NCBI GenBank assembly: GCA_020444475.1
Contig: JAHLKV010000002.1
Span: 682,001-746,000, forward strand
Direction of reading: 5' to 3'
DNA: 64,000 nucleotides
From: a bacterium
GTDB taxonomy: Bacteria; Zixibacteria; MSB-5A5; GN15; FEB-12
The notes beneath the pieces are model-generated. The model saw nothing but the letters and a program-made list of their open reading frames with translations. It was not told the DNA's origin and made no database searches. The translations under genes were made by a program, and so were the position numbers. Positions 17,381 through 26,516 of this stretch are shown piece after piece; positions within the stretch are counted from its first letter, which is position 1, and the number at the start of each line of letters is the position of its first letter.

Positions 17381-20300
17381 ATGCTCAAAACGCTCACGAT
17401 TGTCGCTATCATCGTGCTGACGGCGGGGGTGCACGATGCCCGAGCGGACAATGATCCGCTCGCCGGCAACTATGTCATCGGACAATCCGCCGAGTTCACC
17501 GCCATCTGGCCCGGTGCAAGACCGGGGGACAGCTGCCATGTTGGCATCTACGACTACACCGGCAGCACCGTTCAAACCGACCATCATGTCTACCATGGGC
17601 TTTTTGGCAACTGGGAGTTCAAATCGCTCGATGTTACGACCGGAGACTTCACCGGCGACGGATTCGACGACATCGTCTACGCCTACTTCGATCCGACCGT
17701 ATCCAGTTACGACAACGACGTTCGGATCCTTATGCCGACAGGCATGAACGGATCGTTGTCCTACTCCGGTACCATGGAGTTCACCATCCCAGGGCTTTGC
17801 CTTGGTTCGGTGTTTTTCCTCGACTATATCCCCTTCCGGCTCTGCGCCGGTAATTTCGACGATGATCCCGCCAGAGAACTTGTCATCGCCTACTGGAACA
17901 TCAGTAACTACCGCATCACCATCCGAATCTACGATATCGACGAGTACCACATGCCCACACTGACCGCATCCGTCGATGCCGATCGCCTCGCCCCCTGGCT
18001 GGAAGACGCCGCCCGCTTCGATATCGTCACCGGCGATCTAAACGGCGATGGAACCGACGAACTGGTCCTGGCGGGGATCGATTCCGTCTCCGCCAACGAC
18101 TGGCGCGTCTATGTCCGCGCCCTTTCGGTAAACGCCGCCGCCGGCACCATCACACCGCGGGCTAAAGAATATCTGTATCAGTACGATCCGCCGGGCACTG
18201 CCAACGGGGAAGGGGACTTCATCGAACGTATCGCCGTCACCACCGGCGATTTCGACGGCGACCGCCGCGAGGAAGTCGCGGTCGGCTGGCAACATCGCAA
18301 CGGACAGTGGTTCAAGGGAGTCTTCGCGTGGCAAAACTACTACCGGGTGTATACATCCTTCTTCCTCCAGACTGTCAAGTTCTCGACAGCGCTCGACGAT
18401 GCTACCTTCGACTACGACGACCACAAGCAATACAATACCGGTTGGGTGCAGTACAACGGAGAATACGGCTCTCCGCAATGGATGTGGCTACCCGGCTCGT
18501 CTATGGGCGTCGCTTCAGGCGATCTCGACCTCGACGGTCGCGATGAGGTGGTCTGGACCTACTGGGATCATGTCCGAGGCTATGCGATCGACAACTCCCT
18601 CGCCATGACCGAGGTCATCCACACGACTCGCTGGCGACGGACCTGCGACCCCGGCGTCAAAGTTATCGCCGTCGCCGATGTCAACGTACACCCGAACGAC
18701 GCGCAGTGGCGACCGGAAATACTCCTTCACGACTGCAACACCAGCTACCACCGCTTCCAGATACTCCGCCCCGACACCAACGCCGCCGGCGAGTTCAGCG
18801 GGTCGCTTACGCAGATAGGTGTCAGGCAGGAAACCGGCTCCAGTTGGGGACACGCCGCCATCGCCGGGGGTGATTTCGACGGCGACGGTGTCCGCTTCGG
18901 TCCGCCCACTCACCACACCTACACCGCCTTCTCACAGCCGACTGTCATCCTGCACGCTCCGCCTGTCCATTTCGATATCCTCGGGAACGACACGTGCGAC
19001 CTGAACCTCTGCTACGGAGACGATCTCGACCACTGCGATTTCTATGCCACCTACTCCAGTGAAACGTCCAATCAATCCGAAGTCCTCGCCACCGTTACCG
19101 CGGACTGGGGAATCGATGCCACCCTTGCCGGCAGCGCCAACTACATGGGTGTGCAGGTTACGGGTTATATGAGCGCCAACTACGGCGAGCACTTCGAATA
19201 CACCAACACGCACTCGCACACGGTTACGGTCGGCAGCAGAACGACTGCCTCGCTGTACGACTATGTCTTCGCCACCGAAACCGACTATGATCTGTGGGAG
19301 TACCCCGTTCTTTTCAACGGGGCGGTGCAGGGCTACGTCCTGACCGTCGTTCCTGGCGCCGTCAATGAAACATGGTACACCGTCGAAGACATGGAGGACT
19401 GGAATCTCCCGAACTACACACCACAACACGAAGTGGGGAATCTCCTGTCCTACAGTAACTATACGAACATCGCCCAACAGGACCCCCACGTCGACACCCT
19501 CATCCACGCTCCCCAGTCGCAGCCGGTGAATCAGGGCTCGGACTGGCAATGGTGGCTGCGCGAAGAGAACTTCGCCTCCCAGCAGTTGTCCACGTCGCAC
19601 TCCATCGGACTCCAGGTCGGAGCCTCCGTGAGCGGCTATGGCATGGCGATCGGCGTCAATGCCCACTATGCAGCGAGTGAGATCAGCACCCAGACCATCT
19701 CATTCACCAACGAAGCGGAGCTGCACGCCTGGTTTGGCAACACCGATCCGGCCATGTCCGCTCCGTACAAGGTGGCTCCTTACGCTTACTGGTCGAAGAC
19801 CGGCGCCCTCGTGCTCGACTACGATGTTGAACCCCTGACCGATCCCGCTACGCCCACGTTCTGGGATCTGCACTATGGGACCAAACCCGACCCGGCTTTC
19901 CTGCTCCCGTGGCGTTACTTCCCCGAAAAGGGACTGGCCCTGCACGACCCGTCGCGGCGCTACCGCTCTCCGGATGTTGTTCTCGATACCAACGAAGCAT
20001 CGCCGGGGGATCAGGTGCACATTAACGTCCGCGTGCACAACTACAGCATGGAGGAGTGTGACAGCACCATCGAAGTGCGCGTCTATCTCCAGGAACCGGG
20101 ACACGGGGGGGTGCTGGTCGACGCACCACAGACGATCGCGTCGACCATGGGCTCGAACGACTTCTACGATCTCTTGTTTGTATGGACCGTTCCACTGGTC
20201 GTACCGGAATATGCACGGATCTGGGCGGAGATCAACGAAGGCGGGGCTGACTGGGAAATCCACTCCAACAACAACAAGGCGTTCGCTCCCATACACATTA

Positions 20301-20629
20301 CAGGGGGAATTCCAACCGATGTGGACGATGATCCGGCCTCTGCGCTCCCGAAAGACTTCGCGCTGGCAAGCAATTATCCCAATCCGTTCAATCCCTCGAC
20401 TACGATCGAGTTCGCACTGCCGCGTCGAAGCGACGTCCGAATCGATGTTTTGAACATCGTGGGACGGCAGGTCTGCTGCCTGCTGAACAAGACACTACCG
20501 GCCGGCGAGCATGCTGTCGTCTGGAACGGCCAAACCGACAACGGCACTCCGGCCGCCAGCGGCGTCTATTTCTATCGCCTCAGCACCGAATCCTTCACCG
20601 ACTCTCGCAAGATGGTTCTGCTTAAATAG
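17381..20629 (+). CDS. Large secreted FG-GAP/VCBS-like protein with sorting domain
   Basis: 1082 residues from ATG 17381, with AGGAGG 5 bases upstream and a signal peptide (MLKTLTIVAIIVLTAGVHDARA). The first half has at least four FG-GAP-like Ca-binding blocks: 'GDFTGDGFDDIVYAY', 'GDLNGDGTDELVLAG', 'GDFDGDRREEVAVGW' and 'GDLDLDGRDEVVWTYW'. The middle (about 540-820) has long Ser/Thr-alternating stretches resembling membrane-inserting beta hairpins. A CARDB-like beta domain follows at about 870-970. The C-terminus is the sorting domain 'NPFNPSTTIEFALPRRSDV'. Role: surface or secreted binding protein; possible pore formation is inference only. Confidence 0.85.
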   Translation: MLKTLTIVAIIVLTAGVHDARADNDPLAGNYVIGQSAEFTAIWPGARPGDSCHVGIYDYTGSTVQTDHHVYHGLFGNWEFKSLDVTTGDFTGDGFDDIVYAYFDPTVSSYDNDVRILMPTGMNGSLSYSGTMEFTIPGLCLGSVFFLDYIPFRLCAGNFDDDPARELVIAYWNISNYRITIRIYDIDEYHMPTLTASVDADRLAPWLEDAARFDIVTGDLNGDGTDELVLAGIDSVSANDWRVYVRALSVNAAAGTITPRAKEYLYQYDPPGTANGEGDFIERIAVTTGDFDGDRREEVAVGWQHRNGQWFKGVFAWQNYYRVYTSFFLQTVKFSTALDDATFDYDDHKQYNTGWVQYNGEYGSPQWMWLPGSSMGVASGDLDLDGRDEVVWTYWDHVRGYAIDNSLAMTEVIHTTRWRRTCDPGVKVIAVADVNVHPNDAQWRPEILLHDCNTSYHRFQILRPDTNAAGEFSGSLTQIGVRQETGSSWGHAAIAGGDFDGDGVRFGPPTHHTYTAFSQPTVILHAPPVHFDILGNDTCDLNLCYGDDLDHCDFYATYSSETSNQSEVLATVTADWGIDATLAGSANYMGVQVTGYMSANYGEHFEYTNTHSHTVTVGSRTTASLYDYVFATETDYDLWEYPVLFNGAVQGYVLTVVPGAVNETWYTVEDMEDWNLPNYTPQHEVGNLLSYSNYTNIAQQDPHVDTLIHAPQSQPVNQGSDWQWWLREENFASQQLSTSHSIGLQVGASVSGYGMAIGVNAHYAASEISTQTISFTNEAELHAWFGNTDPAMSAPYKVAPYAYWSKTGALVLDYDVEPLTDPATPTFWDLHYGTKPDPAFLLPWRYFPEKGLALHDPSRRYRSPDVVLDTNEASPGDQVHINVRVHNYSMEECDSTIEVRVYLQEPGHGGVLVDAPQTIASTMGSNDFYDLLFVWTVPLVVPEYARIWAEINEGGADWEIHSNNNKAFAPIHITGGIPTDVDDDPASALPKDFALASNYPNPFNPSTTIEFALPRRSDVRIDVLNIVGRQVCCLLNKTLPAGEHAVVWNGQTDNGTPAASGVYFYRLSTESFTDSRKMVLLK

Positions 20630-20658
20630 AGGCGTACGTTGTACCGACCCGGACCTTC

Positions 20659-20686
20659 CTGGGGCGCCCTTGGTGGGGCGCCCCAG
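20659..20686 (+). terminator. Perfect 10-pair hairpin downstream of the large secreted protein
   Basis: CTGGGGCGCC and GGCGCCCCAG flank an 8-base loop. There is no T-run after it, so it may act as a 3' stabiliser or Rho-assisted terminator. Confidence 0.5.
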
Positions 20687-20908
20687 ACCCATCACCTGTA
20701 CCGGAAGGTACAAATCCGTCCATGTTAGTGAGCCCTCACGTACATCCGGCTCCCACCGCGACCACCGACTCGACAGCGTAATCCCCTTCATTGTAACAGC
20801 TTAAAAAAAGACCGACCAGTCCGGCATGCCGCTTGTTCCTCTCCCAACCCGGAGAAGAAAACCAAAAGGACAACATCGGACCCGCAGACCGAAAGAAAGG
20901 AACTAGCA

Positions 20909-21379
20909 ATGAACTTCCGAAACCTCTTCCTGACGGCTCTCGCCATTATCGGCCTGGCCCTCTTCGCCGGACCGGCAGCCCAGGCCCAGACCTGCGACGG
21001 CACCGGTAACAACTTCGTCGACCTCAACGGCGACGGTTTCAATGATAACGCCCCCGACGTCGACGGCGATGGTATCCCGAACGGTCTTGATGAAGACTTC
21101 ATCAAGCACGCCCAGGACGGCGACGGCTATCAGCACCGCACGGGAGCTCAGGGCGAAGCCCAGGCTCAGACCCGGACGAAAGCCATGACCAAAGCCCAGA
21201 TGTTCAACCAGGTTCAGTCGCAGTTTGGCTCGATGTTCCAGTACCGCAATGGTGCTCTTGGCACTACCGGCGGTTCGGGCAACGGCGTCTGCGACGGCAC
21301 CGGCGGCGGTATGAACGGCGGCGGCGTGTGCGACGGCACCGGCCCGAACGGCAACTCTCAGAAGCGAGGCGGAAAGTAA
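20909..21379 (+). CDS. Small secreted CDGTG-repeat protein
   Basis: 156 residues from ATG 20909 (AAAGGA upstream). A signal peptide (…LALFAGPAAQAQ) is followed by 'TCDGTGNNFVDLNGDG', a Ca-binding-like 'DVDGDGIPNGLDED', a Gln/Ala-rich helix, and two more motifs 'GVCDGTGGG' and 'GVCDGTGPNG' in a Gly-rich tail. The CDGTG motif thus occurs three times, once after the signal and twice near the end. I do not recognise a named family. The single Cys per motif might form disulfides or bind metal. It lies upstream of a barrel gene at 21480, which may be a partner. Confidence 0.75.
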   Translation: MNFRNLFLTALAIIGLALFAGPAAQAQTCDGTGNNFVDLNGDGFNDNAPDVDGDGIPNGLDEDFIKHAQDGDGYQHRTGAQGEAQAQTRTKAMTKAQMFNQVQSQFGSMFQYRNGALGTTGGSGNGVCDGTGGGMNGGGVCDGTGPNGNSQKRGGK

Positions 21380-21407
21380 ATCCCTCATTGCCGATGCACA
21401 CCGGCAG

Positions 21408-21438
21408 CGGGGCGGCGATAACACGCCGTCCCGCCCCG
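21408..21438 (+). terminator. Hairpin between CDGTG protein and barrel gene
   Basis: CGGGGCGG pairs with CCGCCCCG. There is no T-run; a weak terminator or processing site. Confidence 0.35.
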
Positions 21439-21479
21439 ATCACTGGCGTGGTCTGATTTCATGTCGCGGAGGATATACA

Positions 21480-22598
21480 ATGAAGGCGCTTACATACATT
21501 TCGATCATCGCACTGACAGCGATTCTCACGACCGCAGGTTCGTCCGCCGAAACCGTCACCGACTTCAGTATCGGTTCCGGTTATCAGGGAAACCTATTCA
21601 ACGACTCCAACTCCAGCGGTGATTCCTACGCTCTCGCGAGCCTCAGCCTGAAACACTATCCCTCCGCCACCGCCGAACTCGCCCTCTCAGGTCAGTACCA
21701 GGCGTACAACGAGTACGGCGACCTCTCGGGCTTCAGCGGCAGTGCGGCCGCGACCATCATCCCGACCGCGCCCCAATCGAAAATCATGCTCGCGCTGCAC
21801 GGCGCCGCTTCGATACAGACGTTCGGCCAACTTTACGAGCTCTACAACCGGACCGGCCTCACGGCAGGCGCCGACCTCAGTTATCGGCCCGCCAACCGGC
21901 TCACCCTCAGCACATCAATCGCTTACGGCTTCTCCGACTACACCAACGCCGATTACAGCTCCAGCCGCGGTGTCGATCTTGGTCTCGGCGGCAACATCTC
22001 GCTACCCGGATCAAACGCCCTTGGAGTTCGCTTCGACTACTCGCGCTACACCTACGATCAAGCCCCCGATGCAACCACCATGACGGGCCGCTCCGGCCGA
22101 ACGGACCCCGACAACAGCGAACTGTTCACTATTACCGGCGTGACTGCTCGCTTCTCGCGCCCGCTCGGTGCGCGCACCGGCATGAACATCGCCGTCGGAC
22201 ACCGCCGACTCCGGGTCGAGTCCGACTATGTCGCACCCGGCTACACGATCGACTACCTCTCACCGTGGTCCAACCTGTGGGAAGGGCCCAGCGTCTCCGG
22301 TGGCATCAAACACTTCTTCCCGCATCAGGTTACGGCCGAGATGGCGTTTGCCTGGCTCGACAAGAGCTATGTTGACGTTGTAGAGCACGACCTCGAAAAC
22401 GACACTGCATCGGCAGCAATCTCTCGCGATGATCGCCTCACCACCGTCTCGTTCGCCCTCGCGCGGCCGTTCCTCCTGAACAACGGCTCCCTGCTGACAC
22501 CGACCCTGCAACTTGGCTATCGCGACAACGACTCTTCGCTCGATCAATACCGTTACGCTGACCTGTGGGGCTCGCTCGCCCTGCGTTTTTCCTTCTGA
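21480..22598 (+). CDS. Outer-membrane beta-barrel protein
   Basis: 372 residues. The signal peptide (MKALTYISIIALTAILTTAGSSAE) precedes about 16 evident amphipathic strands, ending 'DLWGSLALRFSF'. The size and the terminal Phe fit a porin or transport barrel. GGAGG lies upstream of ATG 21480. The neighbouring CDGTG protein may be cotranscribed, although a hairpin lies between. The substrate is unknown. Confidence 0.75.
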   Translation: MKALTYISIIALTAILTTAGSSAETVTDFSIGSGYQGNLFNDSNSSGDSYALASLSLKHYPSATAELALSGQYQAYNEYGDLSGFSGSAAATIIPTAPQSKIMLALHGAASIQTFGQLYELYNRTGLTAGADLSYRPANRLTLSTSIAYGFSDYTNADYSSSRGVDLGLGGNISLPGSNALGVRFDYSRYTYDQAPDATTMTGRSGRTDPDNSELFTITGVTARFSRPLGARTGMNIAVGHRRLRVESDYVAPGYTIDYLSPWSNLWEGPSVSGGIKHFFPHQVTAEMAFAWLDKSYVDVVEHDLENDTASAAISRDDRLTTVSFALARPFLLNNGSLLTPTLQLGYRDNDSSLDQYRYADLWGSLALRFSF

Positions 22599-22693
22599 TC
22601 CGCGCCGGCGGGAGAACACGACACAATGTGATTTACATACATGGCGGCATCCGTTACCCTGACAGGGGCACACACACAACACAGGAGTTCCCG

Positions 22694-23203
22694 ATGTCCG
22701 CTTTCCTGAATGAAACCATCTGGCGCCAGTTCGGCGCCGCCCTTGATATGCTCGAGAACGCCATCCGCCTCTGTCCCGAAAATGTCTGGGGCAATCGGAA
22801 GGGCTTCCACGAGTTCTGGTACATGACCTACCACACCATCTTCTGGACCGACCACTACCTCGACGAAAATCCCGAGAGCTACCACCCCCCGGAACCGTAC
22901 ACGCTCAGTGAGTTCGATCCCGAAGGCGCCTTCCCGGACCGCGTCTATACCAAAGACGAGATGCTGACTTATCTCGAACACTGCCGCACAAAATGCCGCG
23001 CTGTCCTCTCACGCATGTCCGATGACGCCGCACGCCAACTCAACAAGCACGGACACAAGGAACTGAGCGTCGTCGAACTCCATCTCTACAATCTGCGCCA
23101 CGTCCAGCACCATACCGCCCAGCTCAACCTGCTGCTTCGGCAGCACATAGACGATGCTCCCCGCTGGGTCGGCCGTACCAAAGGGAGTTTGTCGGACAAG
23201 TAG
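22694..23203 (+). CDS. DinB-like protein
   Basis: 169 residues from ATG 22694 with a GGAG site upstream. The DinB four-helix signature is visible as 'WYMTYHTIFWTDHYL' near residue 38 and 'LHLYNLRHVQHHTAQLNLLL' near residue 140, providing the His ligands. The function is unknown; family members are putative metal-dependent transferases. It is a paralogue at fold level of the DinB gene at 9624, with low similarity. Confidence 0.8.
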   Translation: MSAFLNETIWRQFGAALDMLENAIRLCPENVWGNRKGFHEFWYMTYHTIFWTDHYLDENPESYHPPEPYTLSEFDPEGAFPDRVYTKDEMLTYLEHCRTKCRAVLSRMSDDAARQLNKHGHKELSVVELHLYNLRHVQHHTAQLNLLLRQHIDDAPRWVGRTKGSLSDK

Positions 23204-23423
23204 GCCCTCGCCGTTAGAGCACCGGCCCTGCCAGGTGTGATCGACTTCAGTAGCTGCGACGGACCGTGACTCTTCATGTCCACGAAACCGTGTTACAAAC
23301 TGATACAATAAAGGACCTTATCAGCCATTATCGATCCTGCCGCCACCGCCGAACAGGTGAGTGAGTCACACACCGTCCGGCCCCGAATCGGAAACACCAG
23401 CGCCGGACAGAAAGGAGCTCGAA

Positions 23424-23798
23424 ATGGTTGACAGCATTCAGGGAGGCATGAACCTTGCCACCGAGCAGTTCGCCCAAATGCGCGAGAAGATGTTCGCGCG
23501 TCTGGACACTGACGGCGACGGGCAGATCAACCTCGCCACCCTGCAATCCGAGATGGAGCAGTCCGACTCGACAGACAGCGTACACCTGTCGCGGATGCTG
23601 GAGCATCTCACCGAGGCCGACACCGACGGTGACGGCATGGTCAGCAAGACCGAGTTTGAGGCTATGAAACCCCCGCCTCCGCCTCGACCGCCCGAGGAGT
23701 CCGAAGAATCCTCGTTTGCCGGCATGCTCTACACGATGCTCGGCGAAAGCGAAGAGTCCGAGGAACTGACCGGCCGACTGCTCGACGCGCTCGGCTGA
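23424..23798 (+). CDS. EF-hand domain protein
   Basis: 124 residues from ATG 23424, chosen because AAAGGAG is 6 bases upstream. Two canonical EF-hand loops are present: 'DTDGDGQINLAT' and 'DTDGDGMVSKTE', each with D-x-D-x-D/N-G spacing and a twelfth acidic or polar residue. A Pro-rich stretch (PPPPPRPP) and an acidic tail follow. There is no signal peptide, so it may be a cytoplasmic calcium sensor or buffer, unless exported by another route. It ends just before a strong terminator. Confidence 0.85.
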   Translation: MVDSIQGGMNLATEQFAQMREKMFARLDTDGDGQINLATLQSEMEQSDSTDSVHLSRMLEHLTEADTDGDGMVSKTEFEAMKPPPPPRPPEESEESSFAGMLYTMLGESEESEELTGRLLDALG

Positions 23799-23835
23799 TC
23801 TCAGCAGGTGCTCTTCGACTGTCCCCCCGCCCACC

Positions 23836-23866
23836 GGCAGGACGACCGCGAGATCGTCCTGCCTTT
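23836..23866 (+). terminator. Rho-independent terminator after EF-hand gene
   Basis: GGCAGGACGA and TCGTCCTGCC form a perfect 10-pair stem around an 8-base loop, followed by TTTT. Confidence 0.85.
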
Positions 23867-24002
23867 TGTATTCTCTCTAACAGGAAGTTCTTATTAATCC
23901 ATTTGCACATCTTGCCGGTCATAAACACTGCACGGGGGCTGAGCAGGTTGGTGGAGCTACATCTATCGACCGAACATTCGCCTCTAAACCGCGGAGTTGC
24001 CC

Positions 24003-24341
24003 GTGATTATCGACCGCTCAGACCCGGAAAACGGATCCACCGACCGGACCAACGACTGGACACTCGACCCTTCCAGACGAACCGTCTCCCGCGACAGGGA
24101 GACCATTGAGCTGACCGACGCCGAGTTTGATCTGCTCGCTTATCTCGCCCAGCGTGTCGGGCAGGTGGTCGGCCGCGACGAGCTGTTTACCAACCTGCTC
24201 AATATCGAGTACGACGGTCTCTGTCGAACAATAGACATCCGCGTCGCTCGCCTCCGGCGGAAACTCGGCGACAACGGCCGCCGCCCGCGTATTCTGAAAT
24301 CCGTCCGCGCCGAAGGTTACCTGCTGGTGCGTCAGGAATGA
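24003..24341 (+). CDS. Orphan OmpR/PhoB-type winged-helix DNA-binding protein
   Basis: 112 residues. The whole protein is an output domain of the OmpR/PhoB class: 'ELTDAEFDLLAYLAQRVGQVVGRDEL', 'RTIDIRVARLRRKLGD' recognition helix and 'ILKSVRAEGYLLV' wing. There is no receiver domain upstream. GTG 24003 has CGGAG 6 bases upstream; a TTG at 23997 is possible. It is small and stands alone between two terminators. It might work as a constitutive regulator or as a partner of a free receiver. Confidence 0.85.
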   Translation: MIIDRSDPENGSTDRTNDWTLDPSRRTVSRDRETIELTDAEFDLLAYLAQRVGQVVGRDELFTNLLNIEYDGLCRTIDIRVARLRRKLGDNGRRPRILKSVRAEGYLLVRQE

Positions 24342-24525
24342 GCGCCGGCCTTGCCGGCCCCGGCAGGCATGCGGTGCCAACAGCTGCCGGGATTGCGCTT
24401 CTCGTTCCACAAATGCCGTAACTCCACCGTCTCTCGTCCGTATATGTTATCATGGACAAGACACTCCATTGCCGGTTTGTTTCGCTCTGGAGTGCACACC
24501 ACAGACACCGCCACAGGAGCACGCT

Positions 24526-25032
24526 ATGAAAACTCTCCTGATGTTGGGACTAATTGGGCTGGTGGGATTGCTTAGCATGGGGTGCGCGAATATGAATGCT
24601 CAGATCGACAGAGAAGCGGAAATCGCCGAAGTTAGGGCCACCATCGAAAACTGCATCGGTTGGTGCATCCCCGAAAAAGACCGCGACCGCCTCTACAAAC
24701 ACCGCGTCAAAGACTCGACCTTCTTCATCTTCCACCCAACTTCTCGCTCGACCATCCACGGCTTCGACGAATTCCACGACTACGCCGAACGAATCTTCTT
24801 CGACCCCCGCTTCAAAGCCATCAGTTTCGAGATCAAGGAACTTCGCGTCAATCTCTCATCCAACGCCGATGTTGCCTGGTTCTCGTGTTTGCTCGATGAT
24901 CAGGGGGAATGGGACGGTCAACCCGTCGGTTGGAAAGACGCCCGCTGGACCGGCGTGCTGGTCAAACGCGATGGTATATGGCTCATGAACCAGGAGCACT
25001 TCTCGCTGCCGACCGACGCCCCGACAGAATAG
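24526..25032 (+). CDS. SnoaL/NTF2-like lipoprotein
   Basis: 168 residues. It has a lipoprotein signal (MKTLLMLGLIGLVGLLSMGC, lipobox SMGC) and an NTF2-like cone domain of the SnoaL/DUF4440 kind: 'FFIFHPTSRSTIHGFDEF', 'VAWFSCLLDDQGEW', 'WTGVLVKRDGIWLMNQEHFS'. Members bind small molecules or act in stress. AGGAG precedes ATG 24526. It is monocistronic, with a terminator at 25058. Confidence 0.8.
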   Translation: MKTLLMLGLIGLVGLLSMGCANMNAQIDREAEIAEVRATIENCIGWCIPEKDRDRLYKHRVKDSTFFIFHPTSRSTIHGFDEFHDYAERIFFDPRFKAISFEIKELRVNLSSNADVAWFSCLLDDQGEWDGQPVGWKDARWTGVLVKRDGIWLMNQEHFSLPTDAPTE

Positions 25033-25057
25033 TACGATGATATGACCGGTCGCGAAG

Positions 25058-25088
25058 GCCGCAGCCGGATTCTCAGGCTGCGGCTTTT
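25058..25088 (+). terminator. Rho-independent terminator after SnoaL-like gene
   Basis: GCCGCAGCC pairs with GGCTGCGGC around a 9-base loop, then TTTT. The right arm overlaps the 3' end of the convergent desaturase gene. Confidence 0.8.
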
Positions 25089-26116
25089 CTGCGGATGCGA
25101 CGGTTGACTTCGCCGAATCCGACCAAAGTCTGCTTCTCCTCGTCCCACAACCGGTAGCCGAGCGCCTTCAGGCTCTTCCACAACCCGATAGATTTCGTCG
25201 GCTGATTCAGATCCTCGATCGCTCGCTGGCAATGGGGGAGATTGTAGTTCGGAATTCGTGAGTTGAGATGATGAATATGGTGATAGCCGATACTCCCGGT
25301 GAACCACCGAAGGACCGCCGGCAGCTTGTAAAAGGAACCACCGTCGAGCGACGCGGTCACGAAATCCCACTCACCCTCGCGCGCCCAATAGACGTCTTCG
25401 AATTGATGCTGGACGTAGAATAGCCAGATTCCCGCCATTACCCCCATGAACAGAATGGAAAACTGTATCAGCAGGTAGTTCCAAAAACCCATCAGCAGGC
25501 TGAGCCCGACACCGATCCCGAGAATAGCGAGATTCGTCCAATACACACTCATCTTCTGGGAGCGGTTGGCGCTCCGCCTTACGAACCGATGCGTGATCAG
25601 CAGGATGAACAACGGCCCGAGTACGAACATCACCAGCGGGTTGCGATACAGCCGATACTGCAAGCGCTCGAGCCGCGACGCGTTCATGTACTCATCAACC
25701 GTCATCATCCACACATCGCCATGCCCCCGCTTGTCGAGATTTGCCGAGGTTGCGTGGTGCTTGGCATGGCTCGCCCGCCAGTAGTGGTACGGGGTGAACG
25801 TCAGGATACCGGTAATCACTCCCCACACATCGTTCGCTTTTTTCGATCGAAAAAAGGAACCATGACCGCAATCATGAAAAATGATGAAAATCCGGATCAT
25901 GAAACCCGCCGCAAGTACCGTCACGGGAAAAACCAGCCAGATTGAAACCTGCAGCAGCTCGTACGCCACGAACCACAACAGGACAAACGGGACAATCGAA
26001 TTGATCAGCTGCCATACGCTCTTGAGCGACTCAGGCTTCTGAAATGTACTCAGCGTCTTCTGAATCAGGCGAGGATCTACGGACTCGGTTGCGGGATGTG
26101 TGTCAGTCTGTGCCAT
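25073..26116 (-). CDS. Membrane fatty acid desaturase
   Basis: 347 residues with at least four membrane helices and the three His boxes of acyl-lipid desaturases: H81-DCGH, H117-AKHH and 'HHIHHLNSRIPNYNL' near residue 285. The spacing fits the omega-6/delta-12 group, which introduces double bonds into membrane acyl chains with a di-iron centre. ATG 26116 starts 'MAQTDTH'; TAGGAG is somewhat far upstream (11 bases). It would adjust membrane fluidity, and its neighbour is an RRM protein of the type often induced by cold. Confidence 0.88.
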   Translation of the reverse strand: MAQTDTHPATESVDPRLIQKTLSTFQKPESLKSVWQLINSIVPFVLLWFVAYELLQVSIWLVFPVTVLAAGFMIRIFIIFHDCGHGSFFRSKKANDVWGVITGILTFTPYHYWRASHAKHHATSANLDKRGHGDVWMMTVDEYMNASRLERLQYRLYRNPLVMFVLGPLFILLITHRFVRRSANRSQKMSVYWTNLAILGIGVGLSLLMGFWNYLLIQFSILFMGVMAGIWLFYVQHQFEDVYWAREGEWDFVTASLDGGSFYKLPAVLRWFTGSIGYHHIHHLNSRIPNYNLPHCQRAIEDLNQPTKSIGLWKSLKALGYRLWDEEKQTLVGFGEVNRRIRRKAAA

Positions 26117-26174
26117 TGGCTTGGACTCTCCTAATGGGGGTGAACGCCGGAACAAAACCGGCATCGATAGACAA

Positions 26175-26205
26175 GAAAAAAAGGAGACCGGTCTGACCGG
26201 CCTCC
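26175..26205 (-). terminator. Rho-independent terminator of the RRM gene
   Basis: On the minus strand, GGAGGCCGGT pairs with ACCGGTCTCC (one G-T pair) around CAG, followed by TTTTTTTC. Confidence 0.85.
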
Positions 26206-26225
26206 CTTGTACATCTCTGGCAATC

Positions 26226-26516
26226 TTACCAGGACCGCTTGCGGAAACCGCCGCCGCCACCGCCACGATTGTCGTTGCGAGGCTTGGCTTCGTTTACCGT
26301 CAGACGGCGACCGCCGATTTCCTTGCCGTTCAGATCGGCTATCGCCGAGCTGGCAGCGCCGGAATCCGGCATTTCCACGAACGCGAATCCGCGCGGACGG
26401 CCGGTGTCGCGGTCCATGATGATGTTGATGTCTGAGACTTCACCAAAACTTTCAAAAGTCTGGCGCAAATCGTCTTCCGTCATGTCGAAAGACATGTTGC
26501 CGATGTAGATTTTCAT
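26226..26516 (-). CDS. Single RRM RNA-binding protein
   Basis: 96 residues. It has one RNA recognition motif with RNP-2 'IYIGNM' at residues 3-8 and RNP-1 'RGFAFVEM' near residue 43, plus a Gly-rich tail ending 'GGGGFRKRSW'. This is the bacterial Rbp type, as in cyanobacteria and Bacteroidetes, which binds U-rich RNA and is often cold-responsive. GGAG is 7 bases upstream of ATG 26516. It has a long leader (26517-26760) with a strong palindrome and its own terminator. The nearby desaturase gene fits a cold response (inference). Confidence 0.92.
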   Translation of the reverse strand: MKIYIGNMSFDMTEDDLRQTFESFGEVSDINIIMDRDTGRPRGFAFVEMPDSGAASSAIADLNGKEIGGRRLTVNEAKPRNDNRGGGGGGFRKRSW

